Assembly (NCBI GenBank): GCA_021205245.1
Contig: JAJPXZ010000179.1
Location: 1-63,711, forward strand
Direction: 5' to 3'
Length of the DNA stretch: 63,711 nucleotides
From: Planctomycetaceae bacterium
GTDB lineage: Bacteria; Planctomycetota; SZUA-567
The translations under genes and the position numbers were made by a program. The stretch's first letter is position 1, and each line of letters begins with the position of its first letter. This document shows, in pieces, positions 16,290 to 24,541 of this stretch. The notes under the pieces were generated by a model. It searched no databases and was not told the DNA's origin. It was given only the letters and a program-made list of their open reading frames with translations.

Positions 16290-17942
16290 TTATGGCGAAT
16301 TTGCATGTTCCATTCCCGTTCTGAAGGGTAGTTTCTTTGTCCGAAATGGCTTGAAGAGGTCTAATCCGGGATCGTATAGGTCACTATCGATTTCGACTAA
16401 CCCGAGAATTGAGTGAAACAGATTATCATGTGATAGCTTCATACTGTCCGCAGCCGCTTTTAACTTCTCGTAGTCGACGTGATCCTCTCGCCGCATTGTC
16501 TCCGACATCCATAAAAGCATGGGTATGTGTACTTGCTCATTGGGTGCGAGGGAGTAAGGGAATCCGTGCAGATACATGCCGTTTTCTCCCAATGATTCGC
16601 CGTGATCGGAAACAAATATCATGCCGGCTTCGTACTGAGGAAAACGCTTAAGGATATCAATCGTTTCGGAAATAACATGATCCGTGTACAGAATGGTGTT
16701 GTCGTAGGTATTGACTATTTCCTCGCGCGGATGACTCTGTATTTCAGCGGTGTCGCATGTGGGCGTAAACACGCGGAAAGAATCCGGGTAGCGGCGGTAA
16801 TAACTTGGCCCATGACTTCCCATCATGTGCAGAACAATAACTGTGTCTTTTTGGATGTTAGCCAGCCGCTCTTCCAAACCATCAAGGAGCACTTCATCGA
16901 AAAACGTTTCGCCGTTGCGGAATTTCGGGTTACCGTCTTTCATGAGATCGATGCTCGGTACCCGTGTGCTCACGCCTTTGCTGCCGCCGTCGTTGTCCAG
17001 CCACAGGACGTCATATCCGGCTTTTTGCATAACATCCATGAGGTTTTCAGTACTGTAGGACGCATCGATATCGAATTTTTCCCGTGGCAAATGGGAGAAC
17101 ATGCACGGCAGAGAAAAAGCCGTCGCGGTGCCGCTGGATATGACGTTGGGAAAATTGACAATATCCTGGCGGGAGAGTTTGGGGTTCGTCTCGCGCTCGT
17201 ACCCATTTACTGAAAAGTTCATCGCCCTGGCCGTCTCACCCACCATGATTATAAGAACGGTATAGTACGGATCTTCATACGGTACATGCTCGGGGTGTTC
17301 GTCGATGACGACAAACGGTCGGTTTTTGTTAAGCAGCTTCTTTATGCACTTACTGGTGGAGGAGATATAATTGAAAGGGGTGAGATACCGCCCTGCGCTG
17401 CGATTATTCCGTCCCGCGCTGGCATAATCCTTGTAAAACAAAAAGGCCATTCCCGCAAGCAGGACAAGGGCGACAAGGATATGCAGACCGCGAAACGCTA
17501 TCTCCTTCCAGAGTGGACGGAAGCGAATACGAAGCCATACCAGGATTGCGACCGGAAGAATACCGAAAACGACGACCCAGCCGATTCCGCCAATCGTAAC
17601 CATTTCCAAAGCCTCATGCGGTTTTGATTCGAAGACGTTGCGCATCATTTCGGAATCAATCTGGACATTCAGCTTGACCATAAAGTAATTTGCCGCAGCG
17701 GAGAGAATCAGCAATACTGAAATAATGGCTTTTCCAACATACGGCCAAACGATAAGAGAGAGCATTGCATAGAATATGAGAAACAAAACGATGGGCATAC
17801 TCAAGGCAAAGAGCAATGAATCTGATCCGGACAAATCCAAATTGTTCCAAACAAATTTCCAGAATGCCCAATTCACGACCGTTACGAAGTAAACCGCCGT
17901 TACCGCCGTAAACCATGTGGTGGAAATTTCCCGTTTAAACAA
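16290..17942 (-). CDS. eptA: Lipid A phosphoethanolamine transferase (EptA/MCR-like)
   Basis: A 550-residue inner-membrane enzyme of the EptA family. It transfers phosphoethanolamine from phosphatidylethanolamine to lipid A phosphates and leaves diacylglycerol. Five N-terminal membrane helices lie at about 11-33, 44-64, 70-90, 117-139 and 152-170. A periplasmic alkaline-phosphatase-like domain follows. The nucleophile motif GETAR is at 235-239 (T237, with metal ligand E236), then GSHGPS near 376-381 and the metal site SDHGE at 445-449. Distal gene of a minus-strand operon after dgkA (41-bp gap). In known systems this modification lowers binding of cationic peptides and polymyxins. Whether the target here is lipid A or another periplasmic glycan cannot be read directly. 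Confidence 0.88.
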   Translation of the reverse strand: MFKREISTTWFTAVTAVYFVTVVNWAFWKFVWNNLDLSGSDSLLFALSMPIVLFLIFYAMLSLIVWPYVGKAIISVLLILSAAANYFMVKLNVQIDSEMMRNVFESKPHEALEMVTIGGIGWVVVFGILPVAILVWLRIRFRPLWKEIAFRGLHILVALVLLAGMAFLFYKDYASAGRNNRSAGRYLTPFNYISSTSKCIKKLLNKNRPFVVIDEHPEHVPYEDPYYTVLIIMVGETARAMNFSVNGYERETNPKLSRQDIVNFPNVISSGTATAFSLPCMFSHLPREKFDIDASYSTENLMDVMQKAGYDVLWLDNDGGSKGVSTRVPSIDLMKDGNPKFRNGETFFDEVLLDGLEERLANIQKDTVIVLHMMGSHGPSYYRRYPDSFRVFTPTCDTAEIQSHPREEIVNTYDNTILYTDHVISETIDILKRFPQYEAGMIFVSDHGESLGENGMYLHGFPYSLAPNEQVHIPMLLWMSETMRREDHVDYEKLKAAADSMKLSHDNLFHSILGLVEIDSDLYDPGLDLFKPFRTKKLPFRTGMEHANSP

Positions 17943-17983
17943 TCGGTCTCCTTATGCTGAAACCCTCTCTACCGGCTGGCACG

Positions 17984-18346
17984 CTAGATGAGGAGTAGGG
18001 CCATGAGGACTACAACGTTGATGACTATAGCCATGAGGACGGCCAGAGCACCTTTGTCTTTCGCATTTTTAATAAAGGGGACATGGTCCCTCGAAATACC
18101 GTCGCAAATATCCTCAATGGCGGAGTTCAAAATTTCCACCATGGGAATGAGGAGGAAGGTTGCAACAAATGTCAGGCACTTCCATATGGGCCACGGTGAA
18201 GCAAGCAGGCAGAAAATAACCAACCCAAAGGCGATTCCTTCCAGGCGAAACGATTCTTCTTTATGGAAGGTGGCTTTCAAACCATCCCATGAGTAGCCAA
18301 AAGACTTGGCAAAACGTTCTGGAGCATTTCTGATGAGTCGTATCAT
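17984..18346 (-). CDS. dgkA: Diacylglycerol kinase (DgkA type)
   Basis: A 120-residue integral membrane kinase with three predicted membrane helices. It carries the family signature around EILNSAIEDICDGIS and the downstream NAKDKGALAVL. It phosphorylates diacylglycerol to phosphatidate with ATP. Its start overlaps the stop of the upstream phosphoesterase by 4 bp (18343-18346). Directly downstream is eptA, whose reaction releases diacylglycerol. The pair therefore makes a product-recycling unit, as in Vibrio lipid A modification loci. Confidence 0.9.
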   Translation of the reverse strand: MIRLIRNAPERFAKSFGYSWDGLKATFHKEESFRLEGIAFGLVIFCLLASPWPIWKCLTFVATFLLIPMVEILNSAIEDICDGISRDHVPFIKNAKDKGALAVLMAIVINVVVLMALLLI

Positions 18347-19662
18347 TGTTTTCCCTTCTCGGAGGGTAGAACGAATGAATCGCGGATTTTGCCATTACGA
18401 TTATAAGCCGTATAAGCTAGCCGTCGGCCATCCGCTTCTGTGGAAATTGATATCAATTGATAGGTCGCTTCATTGGTAAATTGCCGATCGGCGATGTCTA
18501 ATTTCTCAAATTTGTAAAACTTGTCGCATCCGGTAGCCACAACGTAGGTGGTTCCGGTTTGACCGTTCTCCACCGCGTTTCCTGCCCGCAGGGGCTTTGT
18601 TCGCATATAGCTGTGATCATGTCCGGAGAGAACGAGATCTACCTTGTACCTATCAAACAAGGGCACCCAATACGTTTTTGCAGCAGGGTTATCACGGTGT
18701 TGTTTGGGGTTATAGACCGGACAGTGAAACATGACGATCTTGAACGCGCTTCCGTCGGCCTCGGCGGCTTGTAATGCTTTTTCAAGCCAGTCGGATTGCC
18801 CTTTGACATCCATATCATTCATGACAATAAACGCCGCATCTCCGTATCGAAAACTGTAATTGAAGACTTTGTCCGGCCGCTGACTATCTCGATTTGGCGT
18901 ATTGAAATACGCATTGTAAATATTCGCCCCAAAGCCGTTATCGCCGAAATCATGATTGCCCATTACGGGAACCACCGGCTTGTTCGAAAAGATGGAATGG
19001 GTGCGCGCCAGAAGATCGTCCCAAAGATTTCGGAGATCGCCCATATCGACGAGATCGCCGCCAATCATATAAAACGCCGCTTCAGGATGTCTTTTTTCAA
19101 TACCTTCAAGCATACTTCCCACACGGTGGGGTTTAATTTGGGTATCGCCTATATAGACGAAAGAGAACGGCTCCGCTTTTTGCGGTGCGGTACTGAATGT
19201 GGCTGTCTCCGACCATTTTCCCGTGGACTTGCTGCCGACGCGGTACCGGTACCTTGTGGCCGGCTTCAAATTGGCAAGGGTAACGGAAAAACAATGAATG
19301 GTGTTGTCGGATCGTAGCTCCTTGGATGTCAGTGAAGTCATGACCGCTGTCGCTTCCTCGTAATTTTCGGAGGCGGCATTGTCAGTGACATACTGAATGA
19401 CCCCATCGGGAACGGCTTCAGACGTTCTCCAGCTGAATGACATCGATGTTGAAGTATCACGTGCCGGGGTGATAGTAATGGTATCAGGCACCGTACGGGA
19501 AGGATACAACGCCGCCACGGAATTTGGTTTCGTGGACCATTTGGGACGAAAACGTATGGGATAATTATAAACCATACTATAGGCGACAACCAAGGCAAAC
19601 GCCAAGCCGAGAACAACGCCGGTTCGTTTCACCACATGTGGTCGAAGAATCAGTTGCATCAT
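18343..19662 (-). CDS. Secreted or membrane-anchored calcineurin-like phosphoesterase with purple-acid-phosphatase N-terminal domain
   Basis: A 439-residue protein with one N-terminal hydrophobic segment (about 13-31) that acts as signal or anchor. A fibronectin-like purple-acid-phosphatase N-domain (about 60-165) comes next. The catalytic metallophosphoesterase domain has GDTQ, GGDLVD, GNHD, a lone metal-site His in FHCPV, and GHDHSY. The catalytic part should be periplasmic. It is the first gene of the phosphoesterase-dgkA-eptA operon, 112 bp after the histidine kinase gene. A phosphatase in this position is unusual. It may trim phosphate groups of the envelope or of phospholipid head groups, which is inference. 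Confidence 0.85.
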   Translation of the reverse strand: MMQLILRPHVVKRTGVVLGLAFALVVAYSMVYNYPIRFRPKWSTKPNSVAALYPSRTVPDTITITPARDTSTSMSFSWRTSEAVPDGVIQYVTDNAASENYEEATAVMTSLTSKELRSDNTIHCFSVTLANLKPATRYRYRVGSKSTGKWSETATFSTAPQKAEPFSFVYIGDTQIKPHRVGSMLEGIEKRHPEAAFYMIGGDLVDMGDLRNLWDDLLARTHSIFSNKPVVPVMGNHDFGDNGFGANIYNAYFNTPNRDSQRPDKVFNYSFRYGDAAFIVMNDMDVKGQSDWLEKALQAAEADGSAFKIVMFHCPVYNPKQHRDNPAAKTYWVPLFDRYKVDLVLSGHDHSYMRTKPLRAGNAVENGQTGTTYVVATGCDKFYKFEKLDIADRQFTNEATYQLISISTEADGRRLAYTAYNRNGKIRDSFVLPSEKGKQ

Positions 19663-19774
19663 GATGACGCTCCCGCAGTAAAAGACAAGAGTTCCCCGGC
19701 CGCTTCCTTAAGAGGCGACATATGAGTAGAGTAAAGTATTTGGGTGATGATCAGATGAGTTTATTAAACGATTA

Positions 19775-20854
19775 TTATGAGGAGTCCCGCCCGTTCCGAT
19801 CTGGTAATGCAATAGGCAAGGAGACCACAACCTCCAGCCCCGGCGTAGCGTTACGGGCCTCGATAGTGCCGCCCATGGCTACTGCCGCATCTTGAGCCAG
19901 CGCCAGACCCAAGCCAGCGCCACCGCTTGTCCTGGCACGTGATTCGTCTACCCTGAAAAACGGCTTGAAAATGTCGTGCAGATGGTGGTCGGGAACACCG
20001 GTGCCGCGATCACGCACGGTAATCACGACGCGATCTCCATCCTGAACGATAGTGATATCGACGTGGCTTTTGGGTGATGAGTAAAAAAGGGCGTTGGCAA
20101 GGATGTTTTGAATAATGATTCGCAAGCCGACCGCATGGCCCAAAACCAGGATATTCGGTGTGCAATCAATATTGATTATCGTGCCTTCGCCGGCGGCACC
20201 ACAGTCGCTCGCGTCGGCTATTTCCTGTATAAAATCCGCCAAAACTATGCGGGAGTATTCTTGTCGGTTTTTAAGACGGTCGCGTCCCTGCTGCAAAAGC
20301 GTCCCAACCAGCGCGCTCATTTGATTTATTTCGTCGTCCAGCACCTTCACCATCGCCTCGAATTCCTCCGGCTTCCGCTTGCTGGGGAGCAATGCGGTGG
20401 CGAGGCTCATGCGGGTGAGAGGCGAACGTAACTCATGGGATATATCGGCTATCAGGCGTTTTTCGTGAGAAAGCAGCCTTTCGAGGGAATCGGCCATTTC
20501 GTTGAAAACCTCTGCCAACTGCCGAAAGACGTCCTTTTCGTTGCCTGTGACATGTATCCTGGCGGCGAGATCGCCGCTCGAAAGACGCTTTGCTAGTTTT
20601 ACCATTGTCGTCATCTTCCGCACCACCATATGCGTTATGATAAAACCAAGGACGAGCGTTGGTATGAGAACGCTGACTATCCACAGAATAATTTCACTGG
20701 TCTCCATGTCCATCTGGAATCTTTCTTCCAGAAGGGTGAGGACCAGTGGTTCCGCGACCCCTTCCACCAGCGTGATAATTCCGCCAAACGAGATAACCAT
20801 GACAAGATACACTTGCCAATAGAATCCGAGAGAGCGCCACCAGCGGCGAAGCAT
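19775..20854 (-). CDS. Sensor histidine kinase (CpxA/PmrB-like, HAMP-HisKA-HATPase)
   Basis: A 359-residue membrane kinase. Two N-terminal helices (about 12-34 and 56-78) enclose only about 20 periplasmic residues, so sensing is probably of the membrane or by direct cation contact. A HAMP domain lies at about 79-131. The phospho-acceptor H140 sits in the H-box ISHELRSPLTR. Then come the N-box (NILANALFYS), G1 (DRGTGVP) and G2 (GGAGLGLAL). It overlaps the response regulator gene by one base, the two forming an operon. Its downstream neighbours modify lipid A. Confidence 0.92.
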   Translation of the reverse strand: MLRRWWRSLGFYWQVYLVMVISFGGIITLVEGVAEPLVLTLLEERFQMDMETSEIILWIVSVLIPTLVLGFIITHMVVRKMTTMVKLAKRLSSGDLAARIHVTGNEKDVFRQLAEVFNEMADSLERLLSHEKRLIADISHELRSPLTRMSLATALLPSKRKPEEFEAMVKVLDDEINQMSALVGTLLQQGRDRLKNRQEYSRIVLADFIQEIADASDCGAAGEGTIINIDCTPNILVLGHAVGLRIIIQNILANALFYSSPKSHVDITIVQDGDRVVITVRDRGTGVPDHHLHDIFKPFFRVDESRARTSGGAGLGLALAQDAAVAMGGTIEARNATPGLEVVVSLPIALPDRNGRDSS

Positions 20855-21558
20855 TATTCGTCTCCGGTCAACAAAAACATGTACCCCTGGCCACGCGCGG
20901 CGCGTATGCGCTCCCTGCCGTCCCGGCGCGGTCCGAGTTTTTTCCGCAATCTGCTCATCATCATGTCCAGGCTGCGATCCTGAGCGAAGGGCGGATGTCC
21001 TAGAATCTCTCGGTAGAGCGTATCCCGCCCTATCACTTTGCCAATTGAATCAGCGAACAATTCTATAAGCCGCAGTTCCGATGCGGTGAGTTCGATACGG
21101 TAGCCGTCGCGAACAAGCATCAAGGCAGATTTTTCAATTCTCAAATCGTCCAACTGTATGACCTCGGCCTCGGTGTTCGAAACAATATGGCTACTGCGAC
21201 GGAGAAGAGCATGGAGGCGAGCGACCAATTCTTTCGGCCCAAACGGCTTCGAGAGATAATCATCTGCCCCAAGTTCCAGACCCTTGACCTTATCGTCTTC
21301 TTCGCCACGGGCGGTAAGCATGAGCACAGGTAACCTGCATATCTCTGGTTTGGAACGAATCATCTCCAACACCTCGTGTCCATTCTTGCCCGGTAGCATA
21401 ATATCGAGAATGACCGCATCCCAAGGCCCGCTGGTGAGGGCGGCCACTCCTGCATCGCCATCGGCGGCATGGTGGCAATCAAACCCGGCATTGCCGAGGT
21501 ATTCAGCCAACAGCGCGAACAGGCTGTAGTCATCATCAATCACTAATAAACGAATCAT
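20854..21558 (-). CDS. OmpR-family response regulator (CpxR/PmrA-like)
   Basis: A 234-residue regulator with an N-terminal receiver domain (acidic pocket D8-D10, phosphorylated D52 in ILDIMLPG, T82, K104) and a C-terminal winged helix with the typical ELTASELRLIELF and DRSLDMMMSRLRKKLG. First gene of the two-component operon. A pair of direct repeats lies about 80 bp upstream and may serve autoregulation. The linked sensor, phosphoesterase, dgkA and eptA genes are its likely regulon. Confidence 0.93.
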   Translation of the reverse strand: MIRLLVIDDDYSLFALLAEYLGNAGFDCHHAADGDAGVAALTSGPWDAVILDIMLPGKNGHEVLEMIRSKPEICRLPVLMLTARGEEDDKVKGLELGADDYLSKPFGPKELVARLHALLRRSSHIVSNTEAEVIQLDDLRIEKSALMLVRDGYRIELTASELRLIELFADSIGKVIGRDTLYREILGHPPFAQDRSLDMMMSRLRKKLGPRRDGRERIRAARGQGYMFLLTGDE

Positions 21559-21636
21559 GAGGAGTCCCCGAAAAGAACCACTAGGAACAGAAGTATATGT
21601 TTTCCGCTAATCAGTGTCATTCGCAAAAACCTAGAA

Positions 21637-21652
21637 GTTACACTATGTTACA
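21637..21652 (-). promoter_or_regulatory. Possible response-regulator binding site (TGTAAC direct repeats, 10-bp period)
   Basis: On the minus strand TGTAAC occurs twice with starts exactly 10 bp apart (GTTACA at 21637-21642 and 21647-21652 on plus). OmpR-family regulators bind such one-helical-turn direct repeats as dimers. It lies about 80 bp upstream of the regulator start. No exact copy is seen before the phosphoesterase gene. Confidence 0.45.
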
Positions 21653-21808
21653 TTGACGTGCCGCGCTACTTAATTTGATTCTGTCTTGCGGCCAAAACGT
21701 TGACACTTGAACCAGGGCATAGACGAATTAGACTTCCCCGCCAGACGCCGCGAATCGTTGTTGCCATCGTTCACCACAAACAGAATCGCGCTGTAGTCTG
21801 CAAATATA

Positions 21809-21840
21809 ACAGGCCCGCTCCCTTAGAAGGGCGGGCCTGT
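21809..21840 (-). terminator. Hairpin terminator between the response regulator promoter and dhaKL
   Basis: A perfect 10-bp stem ACAGGCCCGC (21809-21818) / GCGGGCCTGT (21831-21840) with a 12-nt loop, 40 bp past the dhaKL stop. The flank on the minus strand is AT-rich (TTATATTTG) but not a clean T run. Confidence 0.65.
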
Positions 21841-21880
21841 CTGATTTTACATTGTATTCTGGATGAGCATGAGCTTGAGA

Positions 21881-23647
21881 CTACTTGGCAACGAGGGCGG
21901 AGGATATGTCTGTGAAGATTTTACCCAAGGCAAAGGCGCCTGCGTCAGGATATCCTATACTTCTCTCTCCTACCGTTCCCGCTCGGCCCATACGGGCGAC
22001 GATACTTTTTGTCGATTCCGCTCCTTCAACCGCCTTGGCGGCACCATTCTTAAATGCTTCAAGCATGGATGTGCTTGCCCCCGCGTCGTGCTTCCACGAT
22101 TCGGCACATGGAATAAGCGCATCCATAAGGGTCTTGTCTCCGATACCGGCGCCGCGTCCAAACGCCCTTTCACCTACATCCTGAATGCCATAGACGGCTG
22201 CGGCCAACAGGTCCGCCATATCTTTGACCGAGAGCGATTCCTTCCCTTTTGCGCTTAAGGCCGCGTGTTTGAACGCGAATCCCCATATCGGGCCTGAAGC
22301 GCCGCCACAGTATTGCATGATGATTAGCGAGCAGGCATCAAGGAATTCGAAAATTCCTTTTGAACTCTCGTCTTTCAGCGCGTCCCAATTGCGCTTGAGT
22401 TGCTTAAACCCGTTGGCGACACTTTTGCCAAAATCGCCGTCGCCGGCATGTGAGTCGAGATCGCAGAAGGGGACTTCGTTTTCGATAATTATTTCAGCCA
22501 TCTTGTCGATGATGAAGACCATGTTTTTTGGGGTGATACGATTATCCAGAATTTGATTCGCGTCGCCGGAGGTGTCTGCTGTAAAAGTGAAATCCTTCTG
22601 GGACTCGTTATCATCATCGGGAATTTCCGTAAAGCGGGGCTTTTGTTCGGTGCCGTCGACCCTGAAGGCAGGGGCCTCGGAGACAGCGGTGAGGTACTTC
22701 TCCAGCTCATCGTCGAGACGCAGTATCGAGATGGATGCGCCTGCCATATCGATGCTGGTCATGTAATTGCCGGTGAAATTCCGTGAGACACCGATTCCCA
22801 TTCCAGCCAATTCCTTCATGGCGAAATGATCCAGGATGTCAAGTTCAAGCAGCGGCGTGCCGCCGAAGCCGTTGACCATCACTGCGACGGTGTCGCCCTT
22901 GACGATGCCCAGGTCTTTGACGATGGAGCGCACCATTCGTTCGGCCAGAACATCGGCGGTGGTGATGGGTTCCCGCTTGACCCCGGGTTCACCGTGAATG
23001 CCGACACCATACTCCATCTCATCCGGCCCTAGATCGAAGGTCGGCGTTCCCTTGGCGGGAACCGTGCACGAGGTGTAGGCGAACCCCACCGAGCGAACAT
23101 TGTCCGCGCACTTCTGGGCAATTCTTTTCACCTCGCCCAGTTCCTCCCCCGCCTCCGCCGCCGCGCCGGCTATCTTATGAACAAATACCGTGCCTGCAAC
23201 GCCGCGCCGACCGACCGTGTAGAGACTGTCCTCGACCGCGATATCGTCGGCAACCTTGACGTACTCCACCTTCAGCCCATCGAGTTCCGCCAGGGCCGCT
23301 GCGTTTTGGAAATTCATAATGTCGCCGGAGTAGTTCTTGATGATAAGGAGTGTTCCTTTCTTGCCGGCGGTTGCCTTAATACAACGGTAGACCTGTATCT
23401 GCGACGGTGAGGAGAAGATCTCGCCGCATACGGCGGCGTCCAGCATGCCTTTGCCAACGAATCCGCCATGCGCCGGTTCATGGCCGCTGCCTCCGCCGCT
23501 TATCAGCGTGGCCTTTTCGGCATTGAGAGCGGCTCGCACCACGAATTTATTCTGGTAGTCAAACGTGAGTTTTCCCGGGTACGTCAGAGCCAGCCCAGAA
23601 CCCATTTCAACCACCATCCGATCCACAGAGCCCAAGATCTTTTTCAT
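21881..23647 (-). CDS. DhaK-DhaL fusion kinase (ATP-dependent dihydroxyacetone or erythrulose kinase)
   Basis: A 588-residue single-chain kinase. The N-terminal DhaK domain (about 1-340) has the substrate-binding GGGSGHEPAH and the covalent substrate His H218 in GVGIHGEPG. A short linker leads to a DhaL domain (about 365-588) with the Mg-ATP site DSHAGDGDFG and GGASGP. The fusion form uses ATP, unlike the PEP-dependent split E. coli enzyme. Substrates in the family are dihydroxyacetone, glyceraldehyde and the erythruloses (LerK/DerK). It stands alone on the minus strand, divergent from a DeoR regulator. Given the polyol genes nearby, triose or tetrulose phosphorylation is likely. Confidence 0.9.
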   Translation of the reverse strand: MKKILGSVDRMVVEMGSGLALTYPGKLTFDYQNKFVVRAALNAEKATLISGGGSGHEPAHGGFVGKGMLDAAVCGEIFSSPSQIQVYRCIKATAGKKGTLLIIKNYSGDIMNFQNAAALAELDGLKVEYVKVADDIAVEDSLYTVGRRGVAGTVFVHKIAGAAAEAGEELGEVKRIAQKCADNVRSVGFAYTSCTVPAKGTPTFDLGPDEMEYGVGIHGEPGVKREPITTADVLAERMVRSIVKDLGIVKGDTVAVMVNGFGGTPLLELDILDHFAMKELAGMGIGVSRNFTGNYMTSIDMAGASISILRLDDELEKYLTAVSEAPAFRVDGTEQKPRFTEIPDDDNESQKDFTFTADTSGDANQILDNRITPKNMVFIIDKMAEIIIENEVPFCDLDSHAGDGDFGKSVANGFKQLKRNWDALKDESSKGIFEFLDACSLIIMQYCGGASGPIWGFAFKHAALSAKGKESLSVKDMADLLAAAVYGIQDVGERAFGRGAGIGDKTLMDALIPCAESWKHDAGASTSMLEAFKNGAAKAVEGAESTKSIVARMGRAGTVGERSIGYPDAGAFALGKIFTDISSALVAK

Positions 23648-23722
23648 CTGTACACCTTTCCACGCAAGAATGACCGAACAAACTACGATTCTGACAATAA
23701 ATCAGGAGAAAAAAGTCTAAAA

Positions 23723-23738
23723 CAATCATAAATGATTG
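23723..23738. promoter_or_regulatory. Palindromic operator candidate in the dhaKL/deoR divergent region
   Basis: Arms CAATCAT (23723-23729) and ATGATTG (23732-23738) with a 2-bp centre, in an AT-rich stretch between the divergent starts at 23647 and 23798. A site for the adjacent DeoR-type repressor is plausible. Confidence 0.4.
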
Positions 23739-23797
23739 ATTTGGCGATTGTAGCGAGTATTATAAAGGCACAGCCCTATATATAAAGGAAACAGTCA

Positions 23798-24541
23798 ATG
23801 TACGACCGGACCGCCATTTTGGCCTATATAAACCGCAAGAGGCACGTGACAATACATGATTTATGCGAAAACTTCGAGATTAGTGACAGTACCGCCCGCC
23901 GGGCTGTCGCGCAGCTGGAAAAGCTTGGTAAATGCAGCCGTTTCCATGGTGGCGCGTACGCATTGGGACACGTTGGTAAGACCCAGGTCATGACCCGCCA
24001 GGCCACCAACACGACTGAGAAAATCAAGATTGCGAAAGCGGCCGCATCCATTATTCACGACGATGCGACGTGTATTATTCTCAGTGGTTCAACAGTCGGG
24101 TACATATGCCGCTTTATCAAAGAAAAGCCCCTGACAGTCATAACAAATTCTGTTCTTGTTTTTGACGAGCTGCGCGTCTATTCCAATATCAAACTCATTA
24201 TACTCGGTGGATTCTACAACCACGACGAAGAAGAACTCGGCGGCGGAATAATTAATACCAACCTTGATTATCTGCGCGCTGATTACCTGTTTATGGGTGC
24301 GTCCAGCTTTGACGAGCGCTCCGGCTTTATAAACCGTAATCTCTCCGTCGATGTCTACCGAGCCTGCCTTAATGCCTGTGACACCGCCTGTATGCTGGTC
24401 GATAGTTCAAAATATGCGGTCGGCGGCACTTCTATCGCGGCTCGGCCGGAACAAATAAAGTATCTCTTCACCGACTCGAATCTTGATGGCAAAATAATTA
24501 AACATTTTCAGCGCAAAAATATCGAAGTCATCGTCACCTAA
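23798..24541 (+). CDS. DeoR-family transcriptional regulator
   Basis: A 247-residue regulator with an N-terminal DeoR helix-turn-helix (about 1-57: ILAYINRKRHVTIHDLCENF, DSTARRAVAQLEKLG). The C-terminal sugar-phosphate sensor domain contains the expected IILSGSTVGYICRFI, LGGFYN and MGASSFDERSGF segments. AAAGGAAACAGTCA precedes the ATG. It is divergent from the DhaK-DhaL kinase and its 3' end overlaps the convergent FGGY kinase by 4 bp. It probably responds to a phosphorylated intermediate and controls the kinase genes on either side. Confidence 0.92.
   Translation: MYDRTAILAYINRKRHVTIHDLCENFEISDSTARRAVAQLEKLGKCSRFHGGAYALGHVGKTQVMTRQATNTTEKIKIAKAAASIIHDDATCIILSGSTVGYICRFIKEKPLTVITNSVLVFDELRVYSNIKLIILGGFYNHDEEELGGGIINTNLDYLRADYLFMGASSFDERSGFINRNLSVDVYRACLNACDTACMLVDSSKYAVGGTSIAARPEQIKYLFTDSNLDGKIIKHFQRKNIEVIVT

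Noticed and set aside
19663-19774. Possible PmrA or CpxR box upstream of the phosphoesterase-dgkA-eptA operon
   Set aside because: Only isolated CTTAA- and GTAAA-like half-sites were seen, not the required tandem spacing.
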